Notes: generated by a model not told the origin, from the letters alone. A stretch of 64,000 nt of DNA from Polynucleobacter sp. MWH-Jannik1A5 (GCF_018881795.1 NZ_JACVPQ010000001.1:384577-448576); one strand, 5' to 3'; shown: positions 30,368-39,298, counted from the first letter of the stretch. Numbers and translations: made by a program.

Positions 30368-30726
30368 GGGGTCGACATGGTTTCGACGTGGATTACAAAG
30401 CATCAAGGGCATACCGAGGACCCGTTATCTCGTAAATCAATGGGAATGTTTTAACTGCAAACGACGAACGTTTCGCACTAGCCGCTTAATTGCGGTTGCC
30501 CCTGAACTGATTCTCTCTTGGGTCAGCTAGCGCAAGCTAGATCAGGGTCATTTACAAGAGATAAGATCATTTCATGTCACGGGGAATGATTCGAAAACCT
30601 AGTGAATCGTCAGCGAAGAACGTGTCAGTCCGTGCTTAACTGATTAAATCAAATGATATGACTAAGTATGTAGAACTTGTTGTGGAGGATTTGCGGACGC
30701 GGGTTCGATTCCCGCCGACTCCACCA
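30368..30726 (+). ncRNA. ssrA: tmRNA
   Basis: Rescues stalled ribosomes by acting as tRNA-Ala and mRNA. 5' GGGGTCG (30368-30374) pairs with 3' CGACTCC (30716-30722), followed by ACCA, giving a seven-pair acceptor stem (one G-U). The T arm GCGGG-TTCGATT-CCCGC (30699-30715) precedes it. The tag frame begins at GCA 30457 and ends at TAA 30487-30489. Length 359 nt agrees with betaproteobacterial one-piece tmRNA. Confidence 0.97.
30457..30489 (+). other. tmRNA proteolysis-tag reading frame (ANDERFALAA)
   Basis: Codons GCA AAC GAC GAA CGT TTC GCA CTA GCC GCT then TAA encode ANDERFALAA. With the alanine carried by the tmRNA itself the full tag is AANDERFALAA, whose LAA end is the ClpXP recognition signal. 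The resume codon GCA is the usual one. Confidence 0.95.
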
Positions 30727-30754
30727 ATCAAAGCCAGCATTAAATGGCTGCACC

Positions 30755-30790
30755 AAAACCTTTCTTTCATTTTGAGGAAAGGTTTTGTTG
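30755..30790 (+). terminator. Terminator after tmRNA
   Basis: AAAACCTTTC (30755-30764) pairs with GAAAGGTTTT (30777-30786) over a 12-base loop and is followed by a T-rich stretch. It sits between ssrA and the convergent GT41 gene. The symmetrical A and T flanks make it usable from both sides. Confidence 0.8.
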
Positions 30791-30793
30791 TTT

Positions 30794-32656
30794 TTAAAGC
30801 TCAGAAATATGATCAGGCGCCAACCCAGCTTCATGACGTTCGTACATTTTTTTATAGAGGGCTTCTAAATTCTGAGTAAACCGTGGCGTATCAAATAAAG
30901 GCTTCACCAAGCGATTCTCAGCAAGATGCTCCTTGATTACCTGTAGGGCCGACTTGTCGCGCGCCAATTCAATTGCACGTTGCTCATACTCTTCAGGTGT
31001 TTTAGCAATTAGCCCCTCTATTCCCAACGCACCCAGAAGGCTTGCTGAGACCCTGCCTGGAAAAGTTTGACCAGAGAGAGTTAGTACCGGCACTCCAGCC
31101 CATAACGCATCACTAGCAGTAGTGTGGGCATTGTAGGGAAGCGTATCTAAAAACAGATCTGCCATTTTGTGGCGAGCCAAATGTTCTGGAAGGGGTAATC
31201 TTTTCGCAAAAATAATGCGGTCGGAAGAAATACCTCTTTTTAGTGCTTCAGCCTGCAGGTTTTTTTCAGCAGCCTCATTGTCCTGAATCAACCACAAGAC
31301 ACTTCCATCGACGGCCTTCAGAATACGCATCCAACGATCAAAAGTTTCGGGGGTAATCTTGTAATTATTGTTAAAGCAGCAGTAGACGAAAGCATTTTCT
31401 GGCAAACCTAACTCTGCTCTGGAAAATTGTCTTTCAGAAATGATGCGCTTTGCATCATTGGCCTGATAGCTATGCGGCATATACGCAATTTTCTCCACAT
31501 AATGCTGGCGGCTATCCGGTGGAATCACTATAGGATCCGCAATCAAATAATCCATATAGTCAGCGCCCAAGGTTCCTGGGAAACCCAAATAATTAACCTG
31601 AATAGGTGCTGGATGAGATGCAAAGATATTTTGACGCCCCTCCCCAAAATAGCCATTGAGGTTTACCAAAATATCGATATTCAATTCCTGAATTAATTGA
31701 ATCACTTGGTGATCCGTTTTCTGGCTGATGTCGATGATTTCCTTAAATGCGTTTTTCATGCGCGGCCTAAGAACGCCGCCATCATCCCAGCCATTATCTA
31801 AAGCATAGATTTCAAAATATTCTGGGTCATGGCATTCATAAACACCAGTCATCAATACGGATGTTGCCTGATCCCTAAACTCCCCACACAAATAGGCAAT
31901 ACGTATTTTTTCGTTTTTTTTCTTAAAGGGAGACGCTGCGGAGATATTTTCTTTTGCAGGAAAGCGTTGTTTAGCAAATATCTTTGCTGTCTCCAAAAGA
32001 TCCTTCTCAGAATCTGAAATTCCCTGAAAACCAAAAGGCTCAGCCACCAACTGATGGGCACGTAAATCCTCCTGAACCTTTAAATACATGCCTTCCAGGT
32101 CTGCCCAATCACAAATGAGCATTTTGTAATGCAAAATAATGCCGAGTAAAAATGGTTCGGTAGGTCGCAGGTGATATGCGGCGATATAAGCATGCAAAGC
32201 CTCTTCATAGCGCTTGAGTTCACCAAAAATCTTTCCCTTGTTGAACCATCCCTCAGTCATATTGGGCTGTAAGGCAACTGCTTTTTCGTAACAAACCAAA
32301 GCCTCTTCTCGCTGCCGAAGATTATCTAAACTTCTACCGTAATTCAGCCAGATATCAGGATTTTCGGGATCTAAACTGATTGCTCTCCGGTGGTACTCAA
32401 GTGCTTCAGCATCTCTTTGTAGAGTAGACAAAGCTTTTGCGGCGTTAAAAAGGAGCGCTGGATTATCAGGGGTGATCTGTAACGCTTGCTCAAAAAATAC
32501 CAAAGCATCAATTGGACGATGTTGCATTCCACAAACAACGCCCATCAAATGCAAGACATCTGGGTTTCCTGGATTGGCAATAACCATTTTCTCAAGCAAA
32601 GATTCAGCCTCAAGAAATTGATTATTTTGCAGAGCCTCAAAAACGTTTTGGAACAT
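30794..32656 (-). CDS. TPR + GT41 glycosyltransferase (SPINDLY/O-GlcNAc transferase-like)
   Basis: 620 residues. Residues 1-190 hold about five TPR repeats (for example NPALLFNAAKALSTLQRDAE, NPDIWLNYGRSLDNLRQREE). Residues ~250-600 form the two-Rossmann GT-B catalytic part of family 41: IRIAYLCGEFRDQATS, HPAPIQVNYLGFPGTLGADY near 340, FNNNYKITPETFDRWMRIL near 425, LWLIQDNEAAEKNL, and LFLDTLPYNAHTTASDALWA near 510, the UDP-sugar site. Relatives transfer GlcNAc, fucose or other hexoses to Ser/Thr or Asn. The acceptor is unknown. It is last in a minus-strand run after a methyltransferase gene. Confidence 0.9.
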   Translation of the reverse strand: MFQNVFEALQNNQFLEAESLLEKMVIANPGNPDVLHLMGVVCGMQHRPIDALVFFEQALQITPDNPALLFNAAKALSTLQRDAEALEYHRRAISLDPENPDIWLNYGRSLDNLRQREEALVCYEKAVALQPNMTEGWFNKGKIFGELKRYEEALHAYIAAYHLRPTEPFLLGIILHYKMLICDWADLEGMYLKVQEDLRAHQLVAEPFGFQGISDSEKDLLETAKIFAKQRFPAKENISAASPFKKKNEKIRIAYLCGEFRDQATSVLMTGVYECHDPEYFEIYALDNGWDDGGVLRPRMKNAFKEIIDISQKTDHQVIQLIQELNIDILVNLNGYFGEGRQNIFASHPAPIQVNYLGFPGTLGADYMDYLIADPIVIPPDSRQHYVEKIAYMPHSYQANDAKRIISERQFSRAELGLPENAFVYCCFNNNYKITPETFDRWMRILKAVDGSVLWLIQDNEAAEKNLQAEALKRGISSDRIIFAKRLPLPEHLARHKMADLFLDTLPYNAHTTASDALWAGVPVLTLSGQTFPGRVSASLLGALGIEGLIAKTPEEYEQRAIELARDKSALQVIKEHLAENRLVKPLFDTPRFTQNLEALYKKMYERHEAGLAPDHISEL

Positions 32657-32687
32657 ACCAAGAATATAAATTAATCAGGATTCAATC

Positions 32688-33869
32688 TTAAATCTTGGCT
32701 TGGGCAGCAAGACGCCATAGGGAGGTAATTTCCTTGGATCGGGCCACATGCAATGCATCAGCCTTATCAAATGCCTTGTTATGGGTTGGCTTGGTATCTA
32801 TTCGACCCAAAACCCGCAACCCAGCTTGCTCGATCCACTGGAGAAGCTCATCTCTCGTCCTCAAGCCCAGATGCTCTGCCAAGTCAGAGAGAATGAGCCA
32901 CCCCTCGCCACCATCAAGCAGATGATTCTTTAAATGAAGCAAAAATCCTTTCAGCATCTGACTCTCAGGGTCATATACCGAATACTCAAGCGAGGAACTT
33001 GGTCGAGCTGGTAGCCATGGTGGATTGCAAATAATAAGCGCGGCTTTACCTGGTGGAAATAAATGAGTCTTGAGCACCTCTATTTGAGATTGCAAACCCA
33101 AGCGATCAATATTTTCTTGCGCGCATGTAATGGCGCGATCATCCAAATCTGTAGAAACAATTTTCTGAACTCCTCTCAAAGCCAAAACTACTGAGAGCAC
33201 GCCAGTACCAACACCAATATCAAAAGCGGTTGAAGATTTTTGAATAACTTCAGGTAACGGAGTTTTTAAAATTAATTCAATGTACTCGCCACGCACAGGC
33301 GAGAACACGCCATAATGCGGATGAATACGAACCTCCTCATCATCCCTGATTAATACTTGAACACCATTCTTGCGCCACTCATGAGCGCTGATGACTCCAA
33401 GTAATTCACGCAAAGAGATTACATACGAGTCATTTTTACTTCCATAAACTTCGGAGCAGGCTTGAGCTACATCGGGAGCGCGCCTTAGAGAGATGCTATG
33501 GTCTGGATTTACCTGTATCAAAATCATTCCCAGAATACGGGCGCGCTGAGATTGGGCAAGACGATGCAAATTAAATGTGTCTAAGGGAATTTTAGTTTTC
33601 TCTTTTGCCACTCTGTCAGCTCGAGTAGACTTTTTAGAGGGTTTATCCACCCTTCTTACCAAGGCCTGTAGAAGTTGTCGGGCATTCTGAAAATCACCCC
33701 GATAAAACATCGCCGTGCCCTCACAAGCCAAGCGATAAGCAACATCAGCAGTCATCGTGTCATCAACGATTTGAATCTTTTTATGCGGGGCAATACCATT
33801 CTCAGAATGCCAACTAGCGCTATGCGTTTGTCCGCCTTCTTCCCATTGAAGAATTGATAACTGAGCCAC
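32688..33869 (-). CDS. SAM-dependent methyltransferase with a substrate-recognition N-terminus
   Basis: 393 residues from a GTG at 33869 that immediately follows the pirin stop. The C-terminal half is a small-molecule/rRNA MTase fold (MTS type): TAFDIGVGTGVLSVVLALRG near 222 (SAM loop), DLDDRAITCAQENI and the catalytic CNPPWLPARPS near 290 (NPPW), a motif typical of enzymes methylating N5 of glutamine or N2/N6 of bases. The N-terminal ~150 residues are unlike RsmC or PrmA. The target is unknown. Confidence 0.8.
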   Translation of the reverse strand: MAQLSILQWEEGGQTHSASWHSENGIAPHKKIQIVDDTMTADVAYRLACEGTAMFYRGDFQNARQLLQALVRRVDKPSKKSTRADRVAKEKTKIPLDTFNLHRLAQSQRARILGMILIQVNPDHSISLRRAPDVAQACSEVYGSKNDSYVISLRELLGVISAHEWRKNGVQVLIRDDEEVRIHPHYGVFSPVRGEYIELILKTPLPEVIQKSSTAFDIGVGTGVLSVVLALRGVQKIVSTDLDDRAITCAQENIDRLGLQSQIEVLKTHLFPPGKAALIICNPPWLPARPSSSLEYSVYDPESQMLKGFLLHLKNHLLDGGEGWLILSDLAEHLGLRTRDELLQWIEQAGLRVLGRIDTKPTHNKAFDKADALHVARSKEITSLWRLAAQAKI

Positions 33870-34724
33870 CTAAGAAACCACAAAACGATTGTTTTGATAA
33901 TCATCGATTGCTTGCTCAATCTCGGCACGTGTATTCATGACAAAGGGGCCATATTGAACAATCGGTTCATGCAGAGGTAAAGCAGCAAGGACAATGAATT
34001 GAGCGCCAACGGATCCTGTCTTAGCCTTTAGGCGATCGCCATCGCCAAGCACGATCGCCGCCTGCTTTGGAACTGACCTCATAGGGCCGCCAATTTCTAA
34101 ATCGCCTTCATATACATAAATAAATGCATTGAGCTCTTTAGGGATGCGGTGCTCAAATTCTGAATCAGGCGGTAAGTGCACATCTAAAAATAAAGGGGCT
34201 GTAGTAATGCCCTGAATCGGGCCCTTAACTTCTTTGCTCTCGTGACTGTAAGTGCCAGCAATCACTTTCACTGTGCCGCCATTCTCCAAATCAACCTTAG
34301 GAATATCCTCCAGCTGAATATCTTTATATCCCGCCGCCTTCATCTTTTCTTTGGCAGGCAAGTTAATCCACAGCTGAAAGCCGCGCATGGCACCACTCAC
34401 TTGCTGAGGCATCTCCGAATGAATAATGCCTCTGCCGGCAGTCATCCACTGAACGCCGCCCGTTTTGAGATGGCCTTGGTTTCCCAGGTGATCCTCATGC
34501 AACATGTGACCTTCAAGCATATAGGTCACCGTCTCAAATCCTCGATGCGGATGGGCAGGAAAACCTGCAACATAATCATTTGGATCATTGGATGAAAACT
34601 CATCGAGCATTAAGAAGGGATCTAATCTCACTTGATTTTGCCCACCAAGACTGCGTCGCAACTTCACGCCCGCACCATCAGAGGTGGCAATACCAGGAAT
34701 CATTGTTTGAATATTACGGATCAT
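33870..34724 (-). CDS. Pirin-family protein
   Basis: 284 residues, two cupin domains. Metal ligands appear in FPAHPHRGFETVTYMLEG near 54-72 (His-His-Glu type) and HSEMPQQ near 103. GFQLWINLPAKEKM near 115 and DVHLPPDSEFEHRIP near 180 are pirin features. Bacterial pirins can have quercetin dioxygenase activity or modulate pyruvate dehydrogenase. No specific role can be read here. It overlaps with neither neighbour: 20 bases to the gene upstream, abutting the methyltransferase gene downstream. Confidence 0.92.
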   Translation of the reverse strand: MIRNIQTMIPGIATSDGAGVKLRRSLGGQNQVRLDPFLMLDEFSSNDPNDYVAGFPAHPHRGFETVTYMLEGHMLHEDHLGNQGHLKTGGVQWMTAGRGIIHSEMPQQVSGAMRGFQLWINLPAKEKMKAAGYKDIQLEDIPKVDLENGGTVKVIAGTYSHESKEVKGPIQGITTAPLFLDVHLPPDSEFEHRIPKELNAFIYVYEGDLEIGGPMRSVPKQAAIVLGDGDRLKAKTGSVGAQFIVLAALPLHEPIVQYGPFVMNTRAEIEQAIDDYQNNRFVVS

Positions 34725-34744
34725 ATTTGAGGGCTTAATGTCTT

Positions 34745-35296
34745 TTAAGCGGGAGGATGATCCTCAGGATTCACATCAAGCGCAATTAAGAAGCGGGACA
34801 CCATGTTGTATGCAGCAATTACTGTCACCAACTCTACAGCATCAGTACTTCCCAAAGCTTTTTGTAAACGCTTCATGAGTTCAGGATCAACCGTAATATT
34901 GCGCGTCATCTGAAAGGTTAAATCAACGGCATCATTTTCTACAGGCGAATACAACTCTTTCGGGAAATTCGGCTGTCCGATCAGACGTAAGCCTTGAACC
35001 TGCTCCTCAGTGCCGCCTGCTTTCTTAAAGGGCGGCGCATGGTGAAAGAATTCATACTCAGCACCGTTGAGAACTGCTACGCCACACATCGCTAACTCGC
35101 GCAACTTGGGATCTAAAGATAAATTATTCCGAATCTCACCAATAAAATGATTCCAGCCTTCAGCAATAGGGATGCTGTGCAGGAGCATACGGTCTAAATT
35201 GATAAATTGACCACCACGTCTTTTGCGAATGGCGGCCACCAACTCAGCTGGTTCAGCCAAGTCCATAGGCTGGTACGGAATTAAACGTTCTGACAT
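34745..35296 (-). CDS. Carboxymuconolactone decarboxylase / AhpD-family protein
   Basis: 183 residues with a CMD-like helical core: FINLDRMLLHSIPIAEGWNHF near 30, ELAMCGVAVLNGAEYEFFHH near 66 and ELVTVIAAYNMVSRFLIALD near 150. Only one cysteine of the AhpD CxxC pair region is seen (AMCG), so it is more a CMD-type hydro-lyase or an uncharacterised oxidoreductase than a peroxidase. It is 22 bases after a Bug receptor gene and before pirin. The trio may serve an aromatic or organic acid pathway. Confidence 0.82.
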   Translation of the reverse strand: MSERLIPYQPMDLAEPAELVAAIRKRRGGQFINLDRMLLHSIPIAEGWNHFIGEIRNNLSLDPKLRELAMCGVAVLNGAEYEFFHHAPPFKKAGGTEEQVQGLRLIGQPNFPKELYSPVENDAVDLTFQMTRNITVDPELMKRLQKALGSTDAVELVTVIAAYNMVSRFLIALDVNPEDHPPA

Positions 35297-35318
35297 AGTT
35301 GCCTCTTACCAATTCTTT

Positions 35319-36332
35319 TTACTGAGCAGTTTCTTTAATGTTATTTTCAATGACGAACTTACCCCAAATGCCAATTTGCTTACCAATGAACTCTTGGGCG
35401 GCTTCAGGAGTTCCTCCAACAATTTGAATGCCTTGAGCTTTAAATTTTTCAGCAACTGCTGGTGACTTAAGGGCCTTGTTTAATGCCTTATTCATAGCGT
35501 CGACAACCGCTGGTGGAGTTTTACCTGGAGCCAATACAGCCCACCATGCTGGCGCGCTAAATCCAGGAAAGCCACTCTCTGAAATAGTTGGCACGTTAGG
35601 TAGAGATGGTGATCTCTTAGCGGTAGTAATAACCAGAGGAATAACGCCACCACTATCAACGTGTGGCTTCACCAAAAATTCGGAGCCTACCGCTAACTCT
35701 ACTTGACCACCTAATGCATCTTGCATCAAGGGACCACCACCACGATAGGGAATGTGATTCCAATCAAAGCCGGCCTGTTTTGCGAGACGAGCCATTGCCA
35801 AGTGACCTAAGCTGCCGATGCCGATAGAGCCGTAACTGAATTGCTTGCCGGTCTTAGAAAGATCTACTAACTGTTTAAAGCTTGTGATGCCCGATTTTTT
35901 ACTGGCAACCAATACCATTGGCGATGTTCCAATTAACACTACAGGAGCAATATCTTTAATCGTATCGTAGGGAAGCTTGTCTTTGAGACTAGGATTCACA
36001 CCGTGAGTGTCAAATACCACTGCAAAGGTATAACCATCTGGATCGGAACGCGTCATCGCGGAAGTTCCAATGACACCAGAGGCTCCACCAATATTCTCAA
36101 CAATCACGTTTTGCTTTAGTTCTGACTGTAATGCCGGGGCCAGCACACGGGCAACCTGGTCAACCGAACCGCCCGGAGGAAATACTGCGATTAAACGAAT
36201 TGGCTTTTGGGTAGGCCAAGCGCCCACAGCAGCAGTTTGGGCCAATGCAAACCCACTGACCCCTAAGGCCATTAATATGCTTAATAAGGTGTTTTTAAAG
36301 ACTCTTTTGGCCAATTTTGCTAAATCCATCAT
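35319..36332 (-). CDS. Bug-family (TctC) extracytoplasmic solute receptor
   Basis: 337 residues. Signal peptide (ends ...SGFALAQ, ~32 residues), then the Bug fold: PIRLIAVFPPGGSVDQVARVLA near 43, VVENIGGASGVIGTSAM near 78, YTFAVVFDTHGVNP near 100, and FKAQGIQIVGGTPEAAQEFI near 310. Bug proteins bind carboxylates, often via water, and feed TctAB transporters or two-component sensors. There is no TctA/TctB gene in the window, so this is an orphan receptor. Confidence 0.92.
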   Translation of the reverse strand: MMDLAKLAKRVFKNTLLSILMALGVSGFALAQTAAVGAWPTQKPIRLIAVFPPGGSVDQVARVLAPALQSELKQNVIVENIGGASGVIGTSAMTRSDPDGYTFAVVFDTHGVNPSLKDKLPYDTIKDIAPVVLIGTSPMVLVASKKSGITSFKQLVDLSKTGKQFSYGSIGIGSLGHLAMARLAKQAGFDWNHIPYRGGGPLMQDALGGQVELAVGSEFLVKPHVDSGGVIPLVITTAKRSPSLPNVPTISESGFPGFSAPAWWAVLAPGKTPPAVVDAMNKALNKALKSPAVAEKFKAQGIQIVGGTPEAAQEFIGKQIGIWGKFVIENNIKETAQ

Positions 36333-36421
36333 GGGATTTGTCTCCTATAAATAAGACCTCAAGGTTAACACCCCCGCAGCCTATTTGCTCGATAATGCTG
36401 GGGTAGCCAAGTGAGAGAAAA

Positions 36422-37204
36422 ATGAAGTCGATTCTAAATATTGCCGCCTATTTATTTGTCAGCCTAGATGGCTTGCCAGAGCTTCGCGCCAAAATGCTCG
36501 ATGAATGCAATACACGTCAATTGAAAGGCACCATCCTGTTAACGGGTGAGGGTATCAATATGTTCCTGGCTGGCAAGGCCGATGCACTTCGTGGATTTTT
36601 AGATTGGCTACGTCTTGATCCTCGCTTTGAACCACTCCAAGCAAAAGAAAGCTGGTCTGATGATCAGCCTTTCAAAAAGATGCTCATTAAACTCAAAAAT
36701 GAAATCATTCGCATGAACCATCCGGCCATTCGTCCAGAAGAAGGTCGCGCCAACTTCATTAGCCCTAAAAAATTACAGGAGTGGTTGGATCGCGGCACCG
36801 ATGATCTAGGTCGACCAGTTGTGATGGTTGATACACGTAATGCCTTTGAAGTCGACTACGGCACTTTTGAGAATGCTTTGCATTTCAATATTGAAAAATT
36901 TACAGAATTTCCTGCAGCAATTTCTGCTCATAAGGATGAGCTGGCAGATAAAACTTTAGTGAGCTTTTGTACCGGCGGAATTCGCTGTGAGAAATCAGGC
37001 CTCTACATGCGAGAGATTGGGATGCAACTTAGCTACCAATTGGAGGGGGGAATACTCAAGTACTTTGAGGAAGTAGGCTCTGCTCATTATCAAGGTAGCT
37101 GCTTTGTCTTTGATGAGCGTGAGGCCCTTGAGCCCAACCTGGACTCTATTCCCGTAGAGCGCTCTATTCGAAAAAAACTCCGCATGGACTCTTCAACAGA
37201 TTAA
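36422..37204 (+). CDS. trhO: Rhodanese-domain tRNA uridine 34 hydroxylase-type protein
   Basis: 260 residues. The N-terminal acylphosphatase-like domain (ILNIAAYLFVSLDGLPELRA, KGTILLTGEGIN) and rhodanese domain with active cysteine in VSFCTGGIRCEKSGLYM near 182 and GSCFVFDER near 230 match YceA/TrhO, which makes 5-hydroxyuridine in tRNA anticodons. E. coli TrhO has about 350 residues. This one ends soon after the rhodanese domain, lacking the cysteine-rich C-terminal part, so it is the short class. Confidence 0.85.
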   Translation: MKSILNIAAYLFVSLDGLPELRAKMLDECNTRQLKGTILLTGEGINMFLAGKADALRGFLDWLRLDPRFEPLQAKESWSDDQPFKKMLIKLKNEIIRMNHPAIRPEEGRANFISPKKLQEWLDRGTDDLGRPVVMVDTRNAFEVDYGTFENALHFNIEKFTEFPAAISAHKDELADKTLVSFCTGGIRCEKSGLYMREIGMQLSYQLEGGILKYFEEVGSAHYQGSCFVFDEREALEPNLDSIPVERSIRKKLRMDSSTD

Positions 37205-37227
37205 CTTACTGAAAGTATTCTTTATTC

Positions 37228-38205
37228 ATGGCCTCATTACCTAATATCGTTGTTCTCGGTGACTATGAGCGTGCTCTACGCCGCTTTTCCAATTGGGATA
37301 AATTAGATCAACAAGCAAAGCTCACTATCTATCATGAGCCTTTACGTGATGAAGCCTTATACGAAGCCGTTAAGGACGCAGATGCGATCGCCATTGTCAG
37401 AGATCGATCCCCTTTTAATGAAGCCATGATTGCACGCTTACCTAAGCTCAAGTTTTTAATGTTTACCGGCGAACGCAATGGCACTCTAGAGGCATCTGCC
37501 TTAGTTTCCAGAAACATTCCAATGGCCTGCACTCCTGGCGGCCCTTCTAAAGAAACTACGGCAGAGCTGACTTGGGCATTAATTCTTGGTGCATCTAAGC
37601 GTTTGATTGAAGAAAATAAATTGATTGCATCTGGTGGATGGCGTGACGCGATGTCTGTGTTGCCCATGCTTTCGGGTGAGCGCCTAGGCATTATGGGGCT
37701 GGGTGCCATCGGCAGCCGCGTGGCTCGTGTGGGTGCTGCATTTGGTATGGAGGTTGTAGCATGGAGTCCACGCATGACCCCGGAACGCGCTGCAGCCGAA
37801 AACGCAACGGCAGTAAGTCTTGATGAGCTTCTAAAGACCTCTAAAGTAGTGTCCATGCATTTGGTAGCCGGCCCCGGCACAAAAGGTTTAATTAGCGCTG
37901 ATCAACTAGCACTCATGCGTCCAGATTCTATTTTGGTGAACACCTCACGATCTGCGCTAATCAATATGTCAGATTTACAAAAAGCATTATCTGTCGGCCG
38001 GCCCGGTCAAGCTGCGGTAGATGTTTTTGATATTGAACCTCTTCCAGAAAAAGATGGGTTGCGCAACACTCCAAATTTACTTGTGACACCACATCTTGGG
38101 TTTATTGCTGAACCTATTTTTGCCACCTTCTCAAAAGGCATTACTGAGACTCTAGAAGCATGGTTAGAGAATAGGCCAGTACCACACCCCTTTAAGCCTC
38201 AATAA
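37228..38205 (+). CDS. D-2-hydroxyacid dehydrogenase (NAD-dependent)
   Basis: 325 residues with GERLGIMGLGAIGSRVAR near 150 (Rossmann), VNTSRSALINMSDL near 236 (Arg of the catalytic set), VFDIEPLPEKDGLRNTP near 268 (Glu) and LVTPHLGFIAEP near 290 (His). All three members of the Arg-Glu-His set are present. It starts 23 bases after the trhO-like gene. Substrate unknown. Phosphoglycerate dehydrogenase is less likely because there is no ACT domain. Confidence 0.92.
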   Translation: MASLPNIVVLGDYERALRRFSNWDKLDQQAKLTIYHEPLRDEALYEAVKDADAIAIVRDRSPFNEAMIARLPKLKFLMFTGERNGTLEASALVSRNIPMACTPGGPSKETTAELTWALILGASKRLIEENKLIASGGWRDAMSVLPMLSGERLGIMGLGAIGSRVARVGAAFGMEVVAWSPRMTPERAAAENATAVSLDELLKTSKVVSMHLVAGPGTKGLISADQLALMRPDSILVNTSRSALINMSDLQKALSVGRPGQAAVDVFDIEPLPEKDGLRNTPNLLVTPHLGFIAEPIFATFSKGITETLEAWLENRPVPHPFKPQ

Positions 38206-38219
38206 GTCATTATTGATAA

Positions 38220-38765
38220 ATGCCGTCCACTCGACTAACCTCTCTTCAATTATTTATTAGCTTTAGCAAGATTGGTCTCTCTGGGTTTGGAGGCGTACTT
38301 CCCTGGGCCAGACGAACCTTGGTTGAGCGTGAAAAAATTCTGACTTCGGAAGAATTTAGCGCCATCCTTGGTATATGCCAAATCGTTCCTGGTCCAAATG
38401 TCGTAAATCTAGCCGTTTGTGTTGGATCCCGATTTGGCGGAGCAAGAGGTGCGGTTGCCGCTGTACTTGGCCTTACGCTTGGACCCATTGCAATTGTGAT
38501 GTTATTGGCAACGCTTTATAAGCACTACAGTCATCTTGATACCGTCCAAGGAATCTTGCGTGGCATTTCTGCAGTGGGTGTGGGTCTGATCGCCTCCACC
38601 GGATTAAAGATGCTGCGCGATGAGTTTCGTTATCCCGCGATGTTATTGGTTGTCTTGGTCACAGTTCTTTCAGCCACCTATTTTCATTTGGGCTTAGGCT
38701 GGGTCGTATTAACTGCATCACCATTAGCCATCTTCTTGGCACGTAAAAAGGCTCTCAGAATATGA
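38220..38765 (+). CDS. chrA: Chromate transporter, N-terminal-type short subunit
   Basis: 181 residues, ~5-6 membrane segments. The CHR motif FSKIGLSGFGGVLPWARR near 16 and the PGPNVVNLAVCVGSRFGG stretch near 58 are typical. The short CHR family works as a pair of half-size proteins of opposite topology. The second half follows with an ATGA overlap. Export of chromate is known for long ChrA. Sulfate or other oxyanions are alternatives for short ones. Confidence 0.9.
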   Translation: MPSTRLTSLQLFISFSKIGLSGFGGVLPWARRTLVEREKILTSEEFSAILGICQIVPGPNVVNLAVCVGSRFGGARGAVAAVLGLTLGPIAIVMLLATLYKHYSHLDTVQGILRGISAVGVGLIASTGLKMLRDEFRYPAMLLVVLVTVLSATYFHLGLGWVVLTASPLAIFLARKKALRI

Positions 38766-39283
38766 GTATGCTGTTGAGCCTATTTTTAAAGCTCTCCGTC
38801 TTCTCCATGATTGCATTTGGTGGTGTCAATGCGCTTTTGCCAGAGCTATTAAATTTAGCCGTCAATCAAGAGCGATGGATTGATCTACAAACTTTCTCAG
38901 ATTACTTTGCAATAGCCCAAGCAGCCCCGGGACCGAATTTTATGACGGTGACCCTATTGGGCTGGCACATTTACGGCATTATTGGTGCGCTCGTTGCCAC
39001 CTTTGCCATAGTATGGCCATCTTCTATCTTGATTTTTTTCTTACAGCGTTTCATCTTGGGAATTAAAGATCCCATTAAAAAGAAAGCTATTCAATACGCA
39101 GCAGCAGCACTAGCGATTGGACTAGTTTTATCTTCTGCCTGGGAAATCGCCCTACAAATTAACCATGGGACTGCCGCATACATCTTGACCATTGCCACCA
39201 TTGGACTTACTGTGTTTACTCGCTGGCACCCACTCTATTTAATTGCTGTGGGTGGAGTTTTGGGCGTTCTAGGAATTATTTAA
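38762..39283 (+). CDS. Chromate transporter, C-terminal-type short subunit
   Basis: 173 residues with KLSVFSMIAFGGVNALLPEL near 10 and AIAQAAPGPNFMTVTLLGW near 48, the mirror CHR motif. Five or six hydrophobic segments. Its ATG overlaps the stop of the first half, so equal synthesis is expected. Bug receptor gene follows 15 bases later. Confidence 0.9.
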   Translation: MSMLLSLFLKLSVFSMIAFGGVNALLPELLNLAVNQERWIDLQTFSDYFAIAQAAPGPNFMTVTLLGWHIYGIIGALVATFAIVWPSSILIFFLQRFILGIKDPIKKKAIQYAAAALAIGLVLSSAWEIALQINHGTAAYILTIATIGLTVFTRWHPLYLIAVGGVLGVLGII

Positions 39284-39298
39284 TTGATCAAAAAAGAT

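Noticed and set aside
30326..30376. Repeated GGGTCGAC near the ssrA 5' end
   Set aside because: Two copies of an 8-mer only; the second is the tmRNA acceptor itself. No attachment-site partner or integrase nearby, though ssrA is a common integration target.
37332..37880. 182-codon minus-strand frame opposite the 2-hydroxyacid dehydrogenase
   Set aside because: Antisense shadow of a clear Rossmann-fold gene, no domain recognisable.
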